A DNA stretch of 64,000 nucleotides from Pseudosulfitobacter koreensis (GTDB taxonomy: Bacteria > Pseudomonadota > Alphaproteobacteria > Rhodobacterales > Rhodobacteraceae), in assembly GCF_024733015.1 (NCBI RefSeq), contig NZ_JANKJG010000010.1, positions 97,885 to 161,884 of the forward strand, written 5' to 3'. Positions 9,096 to 17,754 of the stretch are shown here, in pieces (position 1 is the first letter of the stretch; each line of letters opens with the position of its first letter). The position numbers and the translations under genes are program-made. The notes under the pieces were generated by a model. The model saw only the letters and a program-made list of their open reading frames with translations, was not told where the DNA came from and did no database searches.

Positions 9096-10553
9096 TTATT
9101 GAGCCGCGATGGGTTCGTAGATGGACGCGGGCAGATCATAGCCCCACATCCGGAAGCGTTCGGCAAAGTGCGAGCGCACACCCGTCGCGGTGAAATGTCC
9201 AATGATCTTGTTGTCGGGGGTCAGGCCGACGCGCTGGTAGCGAAAGATTTCCTGCATGGAGATTACGTCGCCCTCCATGCCGGTGATCTCGGTGATCGAG
9301 GTCATCCGGCGCGAGCCGTCCTGCAGGCGCGAGGCCTGAACGATCAGGTTCACAGCGCTTGAGATTTGCGAGCGCACCGCCTTGAGCGGCATTTCGATGC
9401 CTGCCATGGCGATCATGTTTTCCAGACGCGACACGCCATCGCGCGCGCTGTTGGCGTGGATCGTGGTCATCGAGCCGTCGTGGCCGGTGTTCATCGCCTG
9501 CAACATGTCGATGACTTCCTCGCCGCGCGTCTCGCCGACGATGATACGGTCGGGACGCATCCGCAGGGCGTTTTTCAGACAGTCACGGGGGGACACCTCG
9601 CCCTTGCCTTCGACGTTGGGCGGGCGGCTTTCCATGCGGCCCACGTGGGTCTGTTGCAGTTGAAGTTCGGCCGTATCCTCGATGGTCAGGATGCGTTCGG
9701 AGTTGTCGATGAAGGACGACAGCGCGTTCAGCGTGGTCGTCTTGCCCGAGCCGGTACCGCCCGAGACGATGATGTTGAGACGTGTGGCGACGGCGGCCTG
9801 AAGATAGGCGGCCATTTCTTCGGTGAAGGCCCCGAAATCGACCAGATCGTCGATGCCCAGCTTGTCCTTCTTGAACTTACGGATCGACACCAGGCTGCCG
9901 TCGACCGCAATCGGGGGCACCATGGCGTTGAAACGCGAGCCATCTTTCAGACGCGCATCGACGTAGGGGTTGCTTTCGTCCACGCGCCGACCGACCGCCG
10001 AGACGATCTTGTCGATGATGCGCAGAAGGTGACGTTCGTCTTTGAACGTGACGTCGGTCAGTTGCAGCTTGCCGTCGCGTTCGACAAAGATCTGTTGCGG
10101 GCCGTTGACCAGAATATCGTTGACGGTGTCGTCTTTCAGAAGTGTTTCAAGCGGGCCGAGACCCTTCACTTCGTCGTAAAGCTCCTGGTTCAGGGTCTGG
10201 CGTTCGTCACGGTTCAGAACGATGCTGCGCTCTTGCAGGAATTCCGCGGCAATGGCTCCGATCTCGTGACGCAGATCGCTCTCCGTCGCCGTCTCGAGAG
10301 CCGAGAGGTTCAGGCTGTCCAGCAGGGCGCGGTGCAGGTCCAGCTTGATCTCGCCCATGCGCTCCTTGCGCTTGCGCTCTTTCTCGACGGGCACGACGGC
10401 GGCGGTGACCATGTTGCTGCGACGCGCGACACGGCCCGGATCAGGCTTGACCGAAGCCTTGGGCAACGGTGTGATCTTGGCAATGGGCGTCTCTTTGACG
10501 GCAGATTCGGCCTTGGGCGCACTCGTCGCAGGTTTTTTGTACTTGGAAAACAT
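9096..10553 (-). CDS. cpaF: Tad pilus assembly ATPase CpaF/TadA
   Basis: A 485-residue type II/IV secretion ATPase that powers pilus assembly from the cytoplasm. Walker A is [15 protein letters not shown], followed by [12 protein letters not shown] (Asp-box), [26 protein letters not shown] spread over the Walker B/His-box region, and HANSARDG. The first 80 residues are a basic, Pro/Lys-rich leader typical of the CpaF subfamily. It follows cpaE after 20 bases. Confidence 0.93.
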   Translation of the reverse strand: MFSKYKKPATSAPKAESAVKETPIAKITPLPKASVKPDPGRVARRSNMVTAAVVPVEKERKRKERMGEIKLDLHRALLDSLNLSALETATESDLRHEIGAIAAEFLQERSIVLNRDERQTLNQELYDEVKGLGPLETLLKDDTVNDILVNGPQQIFVERDGKLQLTDVTFKDERHLLRIIDKIVSAVGRRVDESNPYVDARLKDGSRFNAMVPPIAVDGSLVSIRKFKKDKLGIDDLVDFGAFTEEMAAYLQAAVATRLNIIVSGGTGSGKTTTLNALSSFIDNSERILTIEDTAELQLQQTHVGRMESRPPNVEGKGEVSPRDCLKNALRMRPDRIIVGETRGEEVIDMLQAMNTGHDGSMTTIHANSARDGVSRLENMIAMAGIEMPLKAVRSQISSAVNLIVQASRLQDGSRRMTSITEITGMEGDVISMQEIFRYQRVGLTPDNKIIGHFTATGVRSHFAERFRMWGYDLPASIYEPIAAQ

Positions 10554-10573
10554 GGGCTTCCCCCGGTTTCAGA

Positions 10574-11815
10574 CTAGGCCGCCTTGGCTTCGTCGGATTT
10601 TGTTTCATGAATAGACGCTGCCAATTTGGCAATTTCACGGCGCAGCGGGTTTTTTGGTGCCGAAGAGGCCAGGGGAAGTCCGTGGTCCGCCCCTTGTGTG
10701 ATCTGTTTGCCGCCATCGGGCAGCGACAGTTCGATCGCCACCTCCAGGCTTTCGGCCATGCGTTTGACACGGCCCTTGCCGCTTAGGTCGGTAAATTTCG
10801 GGGCGCGGTTCAGCACATAGCGGAGCTTTTCCGCGGGCAGCTCTTCGGACTGCAAGGCGCGCTTGAAGCGCAGGGTGTTCTGGGCCGACCGCATGTCGAG
10901 CTCGATGGTGGCGAAATAGACGTGCGCCGCGTGCAGCACGGTTTCGGTCCATTGCACCAGCGTCGAGGGCATGTCGACGACCACGTAATCAAAGTGGCTG
11001 CGCGCCATGTCGATCACGCGGGCGATGTCCTCGACCGAAATCAGGTCAAGCGGCAGCATGTCGGACGGGGCCGTGAGAACGTGCAGCTTGTCGTTGAAGG
11101 TCAGCAGCGACTGGCCAAAGGTTTCGTCGTCCATGCTTTCGGTGTCGGACAGCATTTCATAGACGGCCTCGCGGCGGGGCAGGTCGAGAAAGGTCGAGAC
11201 CGATCCGAACTGCAGATCCAGATCCAGCAGGCAGACCGACGGGGGCTTTTTGCCCTTTTTCTCAAGGATCGCCAGTTCCCATGCCAGGTTGGTCGCCAAT
11301 GTCGTGGCACCCGTGCCGCCAGCCAACCCGTGCACGACGATGACCGCGCCTTCCTTGCTGGTGCCGGCCTTGAGGGACGGCGCCGACGCTTCGGGCTTGG
11401 CGGGCTCTTCGGGGGTGCGGATGCGCTCGATGGCGCGCTCCAGCTCTTTTTCGGGAAGAGGGTAGGGGATGAACTCGTCCGCGCCCTTGCGCAGCAACGT
11501 GTGCAGCGAGGCGGGGGTCATGTCTTCGGCGATCAGGATGACCTTGATCTTGCGGGCCTTGGCCTGCGTGATGATCTCGGACATCAGAACAAGGTCCTGC
11601 TCGTCCTCGTGGTCCATCGCCAGGGCAATGAATTCGAGGGCCTCTGCCTCGGGTTGGCCGAAGAAGGCAAGCGCCTCGGCAAAGCCAAGATCGCCCCATG
11701 CTTCGCCAAGTGCCGTTTCCATGTCCTCGATCAGCAGATCAAAGTTCTGCACATCGCGGCTGACGGTGCAAGCGACGATCGGGGCGGTCTGTGGTGGTGG
11801 CATGACACTGCTCAT
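10574..11815 (-). CDS. cpaE: Tad pilus localisation ATPase CpaE/TadZ
   Basis: A 413-residue protein. Residues 1-135 form a receiver-like domain without clear phosphorylation site and residues 155-390 a ParA/MinD-like ATPase with the deviant Walker A seen in this family (GLAGGTGATTLATNLA) and VCLLDLDLQFGS. CpaE/TadZ proteins place the pilus machine at the cell pole. The C-terminus is an extra Ala/Lys-rich tail. Gene order cpaC-ompA-cpaE-cpaF fits alphaproteobacterial tad loci. Confidence 0.9.
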   Translation of the reverse strand: MSSVMPPPQTAPIVACTVSRDVQNFDLLIEDMETALGEAWGDLGFAEALAFFGQPEAEALEFIALAMDHEDEQDLVLMSEIITQAKARKIKVILIAEDMTPASLHTLLRKGADEFIPYPLPEKELERAIERIRTPEEPAKPEASAPSLKAGTSKEGAVIVVHGLAGGTGATTLATNLAWELAILEKKGKKPPSVCLLDLDLQFGSVSTFLDLPRREAVYEMLSDTESMDDETFGQSLLTFNDKLHVLTAPSDMLPLDLISVEDIARVIDMARSHFDYVVVDMPSTLVQWTETVLHAAHVYFATIELDMRSAQNTLRFKRALQSEELPAEKLRYVLNRAPKFTDLSGKGRVKRMAESLEVAIELSLPDGGKQITQGADHGLPLASSAPKNPLRREIAKLAASIHETKSDEAKAA

Positions 11816-12001
11816 TACCTAACTTCCTTTTGTCAAAGGGTTGGGCAAGCAATGTTCAGGCTATATGTTCTGCCCGATTCTACCTGACCCTGCCACATCT
11901 GGTGCAAAGCACCGAACGCAGCTGTCCCATTAAAGGTAAAATCGCAGCTAATCTGGGCAGGAATGGGGCCAAAAGGGCCCAATTGTTAGGAATCTCGGCA
12001 C

Positions 12002-12019
12002 GATCCGAGAAAGTCGCGC
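12002..12019 (-). terminator. Weak hairpin after the OmpA-like gene
   Basis: A six-pair stem (TCTCGG / CCGAGA) lies around 11995-12012, directly beyond the stop codon of the OmpA-like gene on the minus strand, and a second small stem GGGCC-AAAA-GGCCC follows at about 11968-11982. There is no clear T-run, so this may only lower read-through into cpaE. The rest of the 204-base gap to cpaE shows nothing else I can name. Confidence 0.35.
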
Positions 12020-12679
12020 TTATTGTTCAGCCAGCCCTTCGGTGGTGTTGGACAGCTGGCTGGGCGGCACGGCAGAGGCGATGTAATCGCGGTAGATGAT
12101 CTCGGCATATTTGCCGTCCAGCACCTGCGGGTGACGCGCGACAAAGCCCGACACTTCGGTGACCGTGCGACGATTGCGCCGCTCGCGGCCCTGCGTCACG
12201 ATCAGCGGCTGGGTTTCGCCAAAAGACGCCACCGCTTCGAGACGGCTGCGCGAAATGCCCAGCGATGTCAGGTAATGCACGACCGCATTGGCGCGGGCCA
12301 GGCCCAGCCTGCGGTTGTAGGCCGCCGATCCCACCAGATCGGTGTGACCGTAGACGCGAAACCGGATTTCGGGGAACTGGCGTATCCAGTCGGCCTGTTG
12401 ACGCAGCACCGCCTGGGCGGTTCCGTCCAGTTGCGCGCTGTTGAAGGCGAAAGTCACGACCGATGTGACCTCGCCCGCAAAGCGGTTTGCCAGATCAAGC
12501 GTGTATTGCGCTTCGCCGTTCATGATCAATGTGTTGTTGTGCGTGGCCGCGCCAAACGTCCCGTTGTCCAGCGATGCCCCCGCCTCGCGGTGGAACTGGG
12601 TATAGACCGGGTCGGTCGAGGTCGTGCACGCGGAGAGGGCGGCCACGAGGGCCAGCGCTGAAACACATTGGTTTTTCAT
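12020..12679 (-). CDS. OmpA-family lipoprotein of the Tad locus
   Basis: A 219-residue protein with a lipoprotein signal (lipobox LSAC, Cys about residue 18) and a C-terminal OmpA domain (FRVYGHTDLVGSAAYNRRLG, then RANAVVHYL) that binds peptidoglycan. I start it at ATG 12679, which gives a normal lipoprotein signal; an upstream in-frame ATG at 12697 adds six residues without improving it. It lies 22 bases after cpaC. OmpA-type proteins in this position probably anchor the secretin to the cell wall. Confidence 0.8.
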   Translation of the reverse strand: MKNQCVSALALVAALSACTTSTDPVYTQFHREAGASLDNGTFGAATHNNTLIMNGEAQYTLDLANRFAGEVTSVVTFAFNSAQLDGTAQAVLRQQADWIRQFPEIRFRVYGHTDLVGSAAYNRRLGLARANAVVHYLTSLGISRSRLEAVASFGETQPLIVTQGRERRNRRTVTEVSGFVARHPQVLDGKYAEIIYRDYIASAVPPSQLSNTTEGLAEQ

Positions 12680-12701
12680 GATATTTGGGCCTCGCATCGC
12701 C

Positions 12702-14135
12702 TTAATCCATCACATAGCCGTAGGAACCGCTGAAATCCTGTTTGGCAACTTCGCCAGCGGCACCTTTTTTCGGTGCCCGCGTTCCACCGACCACGCGGCC
12801 ATGCAGAAACAGGTCTTTCTCGGTCGGGATCAAAATCCGGTCCGTGGGCAGGGCCAGGGCTTCTCCGCGTGTCGGCGTCACCAGATGGGCGGTGATGATG
12901 ATCACCAGTTCGGTCTGGTTGCGCTGGTAAGAGGACGAGCGGAAGAGGGCGCCCAGCACCGGAACATCGCCAAGCCACGGAAGCTGGGAGTTGTTGTCGG
13001 TAAAGTCGTCCTGCAAGAGCCCGGCAATCGCAAAGCTTTCGCCGTCGCGCATTTCGACGGTCGTCGATGTCTCGCGGCGGGTGAACGCGTCGATGTTGAA
13101 GCCGTTGACCGAAAAGCCGTTGGTCGGGTCGATGGCCGACACCGCCGCCTGCAGTTCGAGGTTGATCAGATCCTTGTCCACCACGCGGGGGATAAAGTTC
13201 AGCTCGATGCCGAAGGGTTTGTATTCGACCGTGATCGTGTCGTTATCTTGGCTGACGGGCACGGGATATTCGCCACCTGCCAGAAACTTTGCCTCTTGTC
13301 CCGACAGGGCCACGAGGTTGGGTTCGGCAAGGGTGCGCACGGCGCCCTTGGTTTCAAGTGCTTCGAGCAGGATGCCGACTTGTGTCGACCCCGCGTTGAA
13401 GCCGAAAAGAACCGCGCCCGCGTTGGAGTTCGCGGCGGGAATGTTGCCCGACAGCGAATTGGACACACCGCCAGAGGTGCTGGTCGTGCCGGTGCCGCCG
13501 CTGATCCCCAGATCGCCGCCCAGGGTCGTGCCGTTGATTGCAAGCGAGGAGCTCAGCGATTTCGACACGGAGCGCTGCATCTCGGCAAAGCGGACCTTCA
13601 GCATCACCTGCTGAATGCCACCCACGCTCATCAGGTTGGAAACCCGTTCCGGCGCATAGCGCGCGGCCAGATCCAGAGCCCGTTGCAGGTGCGCGGTCGA
13701 CGATACGGTGCCCGAAAGCACGATGCCGTCGTTGGCGGTGCGCACTTCGATGTTTTCGCCGGGCAGGATCTGCCGCAGGCGTTCCTTGAATTCCGAAATG
13801 TCGGCTGAGACGCGGACCTCGACGTTGGTGATCAATTGCCCCGACGCATCGAGCAAGGTCAGCGTCGTCAGTCCGGGCGATTTGCCCAGGACATATATGG
13901 TACGGTCGGACAGCGACGAAATGTCGGCGATGGCCGGGTTTGCGATGCTGAGTTCCGAAAATGGTATATCGCTTTCGACCACCACGGCGCGGTTCATCGG
14001 TACGCTCAGCGTGCTGGACGTGCCCTTTTTCACCACACGTAACGTGTCGGCCTGCGCAGAATGTGTCAGCGCCAACGGTGCAGCCGTCAGCGTAAGGCCC
14101 AAAAGAGCCATCTTAATAAATCTATTCAATGTCAT
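12702..14135 (-). CDS. cpaC: Tad pilus secretin CpaC/RcpA
   Basis: A 477-residue outer-membrane secretin with a cleavable signal peptide (cleavage near ALTHSAQA, about residue 29), an N-terminal BON-like/secretin N domain, then the type II/III secretin core: VRTLAEPNLVALSGQEAKFLAGGEYPVP is split over residues about 265-295 and the ending contains VPVLGALFRSSSYQRNQTELVIIITAHLV. A Gly/Ser/Thr-rich loop lies near residues 205-235. It forms the channel for the Flp pilus. Confidence 0.92.
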   Translation of the reverse strand: MTLNRFIKMALLGLTLTAAPLALTHSAQADTLRVVKKGTSSTLSVPMNRAVVVESDIPFSELSIANPAIADISSLSDRTIYVLGKSPGLTTLTLLDASGQLITNVEVRVSADISEFKERLRQILPGENIEVRTANDGIVLSGTVSSTAHLQRALDLAARYAPERVSNLMSVGGIQQVMLKVRFAEMQRSVSKSLSSSLAINGTTLGGDLGISGGTGTTSTSGGVSNSLSGNIPAANSNAGAVLFGFNAGSTQVGILLEALETKGAVRTLAEPNLVALSGQEAKFLAGGEYPVPVSQDNDTITVEYKPFGIELNFIPRVVDKDLINLELQAAVSAIDPTNGFSVNGFNIDAFTRRETSTTVEMRDGESFAIAGLLQDDFTDNNSQLPWLGDVPVLGALFRSSSYQRNQTELVIIITAHLVTPTRGEALALPTDRILIPTEKDLFLHGRVVGGTRAPKKGAAGEVAKQDFSGSYGYVMD

Positions 14136-14280
14136 TGTGACCTGCCCTTTTGATCACGCCTGGATTGGGTCTTGGTGCCCTGAATTGTCACGACCATGCG
14201 CCAGTTTGGTTTTTTATGCAAGAATCAACGGCTTCGCACCCTTGGTTTATGTGGATAACTGGCAACAGGTGCAAAAATGA

Positions 14281-14307
14281 CAAGACCGCCAGCGTCGGGC
14301 GGTCTTG
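14281..14307 (-). terminator. Rho-independent terminator after cpaB
   Basis: A perfect ten-pair stem (CAAGACCGCC / GGCGGTCTTG) with a seven-base loop, followed on the minus strand by TCATTTTT. It stands between cpaB and cpaC, so the cpaB transcript should at least partly stop before cpaC, which then needs its own promoter in 14136-14280. That gap also holds a DnaA-box sequence TGTGGATAA at 14250-14258. Confidence 0.75.
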
Positions 14308-14338
14308 GGTAAGATCATGATAACGCGCCGCTTTGTCG

Positions 14339-15193
14339 TCAGTTCGTGCAAGGGATCGGAATCTCGACAACCTCGGCACCGCGACGGGTTCTGATGGTGC
14401 AGACCTCTTTGGCCTTCACTTCGGCGGCAACTTCCTCGGCGGCGATGCCCAGCAAGGTGCGCTGGTCGATCTCGATTGCTCCGGCCACGGTGTCGTCGTC
14501 GGTGCCGACCAGCGACAGGGCCAGACGGCCCGTCGATTGCGCCTGTGCAAGGGCTGCGACCTGTTCGGGTTTCACCGCGACGGTCACGGTCTGGGCAATC
14601 ACGGCGCCGTAGGAATCGCCCGCGGCGGACTGGTCGATGGCGATCAGTTTGACGCCCGGCTCGATCAACTTGGTCACTTCGCTGCTTTCCGACAGGCTGC
14701 GGCTGACTTGCCCGGTCCAATAGACGTCTACGCGGTCGCCCGGTCGCAAGAAGCCCGAAACGCCGCTGGCCACGTCGACCTTGATCGCAAAGGCGCGCAT
14801 GCCGCGTTCCAGCCGCGAGGTAAGGCCAGCCTCTTCGCCAGGTTCCGTAACCTTGATGGCAAGGATCGCCTCGTCTTTTTCCATGGCGCGCAGGACCACA
14901 CGTTCTTTCGGCTGCCCTTCGGGCCAAAGCGCGTTGTCGATGGTGAACGCCCCCTCGGGGATCGCGTTTTCCGGCCAGTTGACCGCGCGCACATCCTCTT
15001 GGGTGAATGTCTCGCCATATTTCAGGGCGCGGTCCGCGACATAGACCTCGACCGTGGGCACGATTTCGGCACGTGCCGCGCGTTCCCTGGCCAGTTCGGC
15101 CTGATAGGCCCCGATGTAGTTCTTGGCCATGTAAACGGCGCCGCCTGCAAGGGCGATGCCAAGGATCAGGACCATTCCAAATACAGCACGCAT
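14339..15193 (-). CDS. cpaB: Flp pilus assembly protein CpaB/RcpC
   Basis: A 284-residue periplasmic protein with one N-terminal membrane helix (residues about 5-25), a SAF/AFP-like domain (VYVADRALKYGETFTQEDV) and an RcpC-type beta region. CpaB/RcpC works with the secretin in Tad pili. The protein ends in a short Cys-containing tail (VEIPIPCTN). The gene is bounded downstream by a strong terminator and upstream by about 200 bases before the first pilin gene. Confidence 0.88.
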   Translation of the reverse strand: MRAVFGMVLILGIALAGGAVYMAKNYIGAYQAELARERAARAEIVPTVEVYVADRALKYGETFTQEDVRAVNWPENAIPEGAFTIDNALWPEGQPKERVVLRAMEKDEAILAIKVTEPGEEAGLTSRLERGMRAFAIKVDVASGVSGFLRPGDRVDVYWTGQVSRSLSESSEVTKLIEPGVKLIAIDQSAAGDSYGAVIAQTVTVAVKPEQVAALAQAQSTGRLALSLVGTDDDTVAGAIEIDQRTLLGIAAEEVAAEVKAKEVCTIRTRRGAEVVEIPIPCTN

Positions 15194-15401
15194 GTGAATA
15201 CCTCTAGCTCGATGTCTGGCGTCCGGATGCCCGGCGCGCCTGTTTTTTCAACGCTTACCATACAGGGGTAATGTGGCAAAAACTGGGGCGCGGCGTGGCC
15301 TGCTGGTGACACTTGGAAACAATTTCCGCCCCATGTACGAACGCCGCGTCCGGGTGAGGGGCGCGGCGTGTGTTCGATCTGGTGCGGCAGACCGCTCCGT
15401 G

Positions 15402-15584
15402 TCAGTTGGTGGGCACGTAGTTCGAAAGAAACGCTCCGATGCCGTCCGCGGTGTTGATGCCGGCATTCGTCAGGGCCAGGATCACACCCAGCGCCAGACC
15501 GACAATCAGGGCAGTCAGGACGACCCAGTCGACCGTGACGGCACCGTTTTCTTCGGAACGGATCTTGCTTATGAATTTTCGCAT
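15402..15584 (-). CDS. Flp-like pilin, variant 1
   Basis: A 60-residue protein built like a type IVb prepilin: short basic leader, a glycine (ENG/AVTVDW) and one hydrophobic helix. The first residues after the glycine are AVTVDW, so the conserved Glu-Tyr pair of Flp pilins is replaced by Asp-Trp. The processed protein would be about 45 residues. The second pilin gene just upstream shares the core GAVTVDWVVLTA. Position directly before cpaB supports a pilin or minor pilin; the prepilin peptidase of the locus is the likely processing enzyme. Confidence 0.75.
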   Translation of the reverse strand: MRKFISKIRSEENGAVTVDWVVLTALIVGLALGVILALTNAGINTADGIGAFLSNYVPTN

Positions 15585-15632
15585 ATCGATTTTCCCATTG
15601 TCCGGAAACTGCGACCGCCCCCTGAAGGGAAC

Positions 15633-15665
15633 AAAAAAAGCCGCGTCCTGCGTGCAGAACGCGGC
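15633..15665 (-). terminator. Rho-independent terminator after pilin 2
   Basis: Stem GCCGCGT / ACGCGGC around a 12-base loop, followed on the minus strand by seven T. It lies 35 bases beyond the stop of the upstream pilin gene and would let that pilin be made in excess over the rest of the locus, as is common for major pilins. Confidence 0.85.
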
Positions 15666-15699
15666 CTTTGAAAGCTTTGACCTTGGTAAGCGGGTCAGC

Positions 15700-15882
15700 T
15701 TACTCGGTGACGGAGATGCCGCCGAGAACCGAAGCTGTTTTCGATGTCAGGTTCGACGAACCGGTTTCGATCGAAGTGTATGCGGCACCGGCCAGAGCGA
15801 CGACGGCGGCGGTCAGCACAACCCAGTCAACAGTCACGGCACCATCGTCGTTCTTACGGAAGTTTTTGAAAAATTTTGTCAT
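15700..15882 (-). CDS. Flp-like pilin, variant 2 (probable major pilin)
   Basis: A 60-residue prepilin-like protein: basic leader, DDG/AVTVDW at the expected cleavage point, one hydrophobic helix (VVLTAAVVALAGAAY) and a Ser/Thr-rich end. The ATG at 15882 is preceded on the minus strand by a strong ribosome binding site GGAGGG; the frame is open further upstream but that part is not pilin-like. Its own strong terminator and RBS suggest high expression. As in the neighbouring pilin, Asp-Trp stands where Flp pilins have Glu-Tyr. Confidence 0.8.
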   Translation of the reverse strand: MTKFFKNFRKNDDGAVTVDWVVLTAAVVALAGAAYTSIETGSSNLTSKTASVLGGISVTE

Positions 15883-16249
15883 CGTAGTGTCCCTCCAAAG
15901 GATCAGTATGTTATGTTCAACCTTGTCTGCTCTGTGTGGGCCGCTCTCTCTCATTGGCCCGTGCTCGACTTGGTATGACCCTATATAGCCGTCTGATTGG
16001 GGCGTGAATTTGGCGTCAATTCGGATATATTATGGTGCGCAGTTTTTTTCGGAAACAGTGGGTTAAGGCATTGTTTCGGAACGATTATTTTTTTTCCAAA
16101 AAATGGAACCGCAGTGCTCTGTGATCGAAATCCAACAAAATGTGTTCGTTTGGCCATGTTTGGCGGCTGATTTTCTGGTTTCAACAGCAGTTTCCTGCGA
16201 TGCTGGCGGCAATTAAAAACAATAGCCGGGCAAATAGCAGGTCCTTGAT
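15883..16249. promoter_or_regulatory. AT-rich divergent promoter region, pilins / lytic transglycosylase
   Basis: This 367-base gap separates two diverging genes and must hold promoters for both. It is AT-rich with runs of T at 16041-16047 and 16088-16096. A TATATA element at 15982-15987 on the minus strand is a possible -10 box for the pilin transcript, but I find no well-spaced -35 box. TTCGGAA occurs twice (about 16048 and 16075). No gene or RNA is recognisable here. Confidence 0.4.
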
Positions 16250-17065
16250 ATGCGATTTTTTGTGATTCCCCTGCTGGGGGCTGCGCTTTTGTGTGCACCT
16301 GTGTGTGCCGAAACGCCCGCACCCTTCCCCGATTTCCAGGCAAAGCGGGTCAAACCGCCCAAAGCGGGCGTGAAAAAGCGAATCACGATCCAGATCGAAG
16401 CGCCCCCCGTGGTCGCAGCTGTGCCCGCACCCCCCGCAGGACCCGGCACGCCACCTGCAACGCCCGGCATCCCGCGTCCGGCAACAGGAACCTACGACTG
16501 GTTCTGGGAAAAGGTCTCGCCGGATCTGGCGCAGTCCAGCGCCGGACGGCTGGAGGAGGCGATGGCCGCGATCAGCACAGGCGGCGTCGCAGCCCCCCGT
16601 TTGCAGCAGATGCAGGGCATAGCAAAGGCGCAGGGCGTCGAGATTCTGAAATCCACCATCGGCACGCGGGTCTCGCCAGCGCTGGTGCTGGCCGTGATGA
16701 CCGTGGAAAGCGCCGGCAAGCCCGATGCGGTCAGCCGGGCAGGGGCCAAGGGGTTGATGCAGCTGATGCCCGACACCGCCGCGCGGTTCGGTGTTCTGGA
16801 CAGTCTGGTGGCCGCCGACAACATCAGGGGCGGCGTCGCTTACCTTGATTGGCTGATGGGCAAGTTCGATCACGACCCGATACTGGTGCTGGCCGGATAC
16901 AATGCGGGCGAGGGGTCGGTGCAGACCCATGCCGGTGTGCCGCCCTTTGCCGAGACCCGCGATTATGTTCCGAAGGTGCTGGCGGCGTTTCAGGTGGCGC
17001 GCGGGCTGTGCCTGACGCCGCCGCAGTTGATCAGCGACGGTTGTGTCTTTGCGGCGATGAACTAG
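16250..17065 (+). CDS. Lytic murein transglycosylase (SLT domain)
   Basis: A 271-residue secreted protein: signal peptide (cleavage near CAPVCA, about residue 21), a Pro/Ala-rich linker (residues about 25-80), a helical region and an SLT-type lysozyme-like domain. The catalytic Glu is in VMTVESAGKPDAVS and the typical GAKGLMQLMPDTAARFG and LAGYNAGEGSV motifs follow. It cuts peptidoglycan between MurNAc and GlcNAc. Standing next to the Tad locus and diverging from the pilins, it might open the wall for pilus assembly, but this is inference. Confidence 0.85.
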   Translation: MRFFVIPLLGAALLCAPVCAETPAPFPDFQAKRVKPPKAGVKKRITIQIEAPPVVAAVPAPPAGPGTPPATPGIPRPATGTYDWFWEKVSPDLAQSSAGRLEEAMAAISTGGVAAPRLQQMQGIAKAQGVEILKSTIGTRVSPALVLAVMTVESAGKPDAVSRAGAKGLMQLMPDTAARFGVLDSLVAADNIRGGVAYLDWLMGKFDHDPILVLAGYNAGEGSVQTHAGVPPFAETRDYVPKVLAAFQVARGLCLTPPQLISDGCVFAAMN

Positions 17066-17091
17066 GCGCAAAGTCAGGCGGACATGCAAAA

Positions 17092-17111
17092 GGGGGCCGC
17101 GACGGGCCCCC
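17092..17111 (-). terminator. Terminator between convergent genes
   Basis: Stem GGGGGCC / GGCCCCC with a six-base loop; on the minus strand it is followed by TTTT, so it best serves scoAB, though it may also stop transcripts of the transglycosylase gene coming from the other side. Confidence 0.7.
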
Positions 17112-17130
17112 CTCTCTTGATTGCTCAGTC

Positions 17131-17754
17131 TCAGACGATGGTGGCTTCGGTCGCCGCGCGCAGCTCGTCCTCGGTGACGCCCTCGGCGCATTCCACGATT
17201 CGCAGGCCGCCCTCGACCACGTCGAGCACGCCAAGGTTGGTGATGATCCGATCAACCACGCCCTTGCCGGTCAGCGGCAGCGTGCAATCCTTCAGCACCT
17301 TGGATTCTCCCGCCTTGTTCTGGTGGTCCATGACCACGATCACACGGCCCACGCCCGCGACCAGATCCATCGCACCGCCCATGCCCTTGACCAGCTTGCC
17401 GGGGATCATCCAGTTCGCCAGGTCGCCGTTTTCGGCCACTTCCATCGCACCCAGGATCGCCGCAGCAATCTTGCCGCCGCGGATCATGCCGAACGACATG
17501 GCGCTGTCGAAATAGGCCGTGCGCGACAGTTCGGTGATGGTCTGCTTGCCCGCGTTGATCAGGTCTGCGTCTTCTTCGCCTTCGAACGGGAACGGGCCCA
17601 TGCCTAGCATGCCATTTTCCGATTGCAGGGTGATGTCCTTGTCGCCGACATAGTTGGCCACCAGCGTCGGAATGCCGATGCCGAGGTTCACGTACATGCC
17701 GTCTTCAAGCTCTTGTGCCGCGCGTGCGGCCATCTGATTGCGATCCCAGGGCAT
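17131..17754 (-). CDS. scoB: 3-oxoacid CoA-transferase subunit B
   Basis: A 207-residue subunit of succinyl-CoA:3-ketoacid CoA-transferase, which activates acetoacetate in the breakdown of ketone bodies and polyhydroxybutyrate. The catalytic Glu lies in the family motif SENGMLGMGP near residue 47. The ATG at 17754 overlaps the scoA stop codon by one base (TAATG), which decides this start over an upstream in-frame one and shows translational coupling. Confidence 0.9.
   Translation of the reverse strand: MPWDRNQMAARAAQELEDGMYVNLGIGIPTLVANYVGDKDITLQSENGMLGMGPFPFEGEEDADLINAGKQTITELSRTAYFDSAMSFGMIRGGKIAAAILGAMEVAENGDLANWMIPGKLVKGMGGAMDLVAGVGRVIVVMDHQNKAGESKVLKDCTLPLTGKGVVDRIITNLGVLDVVEGGLRIVECAEGVTEDELRAATEATIV

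Noticed and set aside
16010..16240. Small RNA or gene in the T-rich stretch before the transglycosylase gene
   Set aside because: T-runs are present but without a convincing hairpin or ribosome site; treated as a promoter region only.
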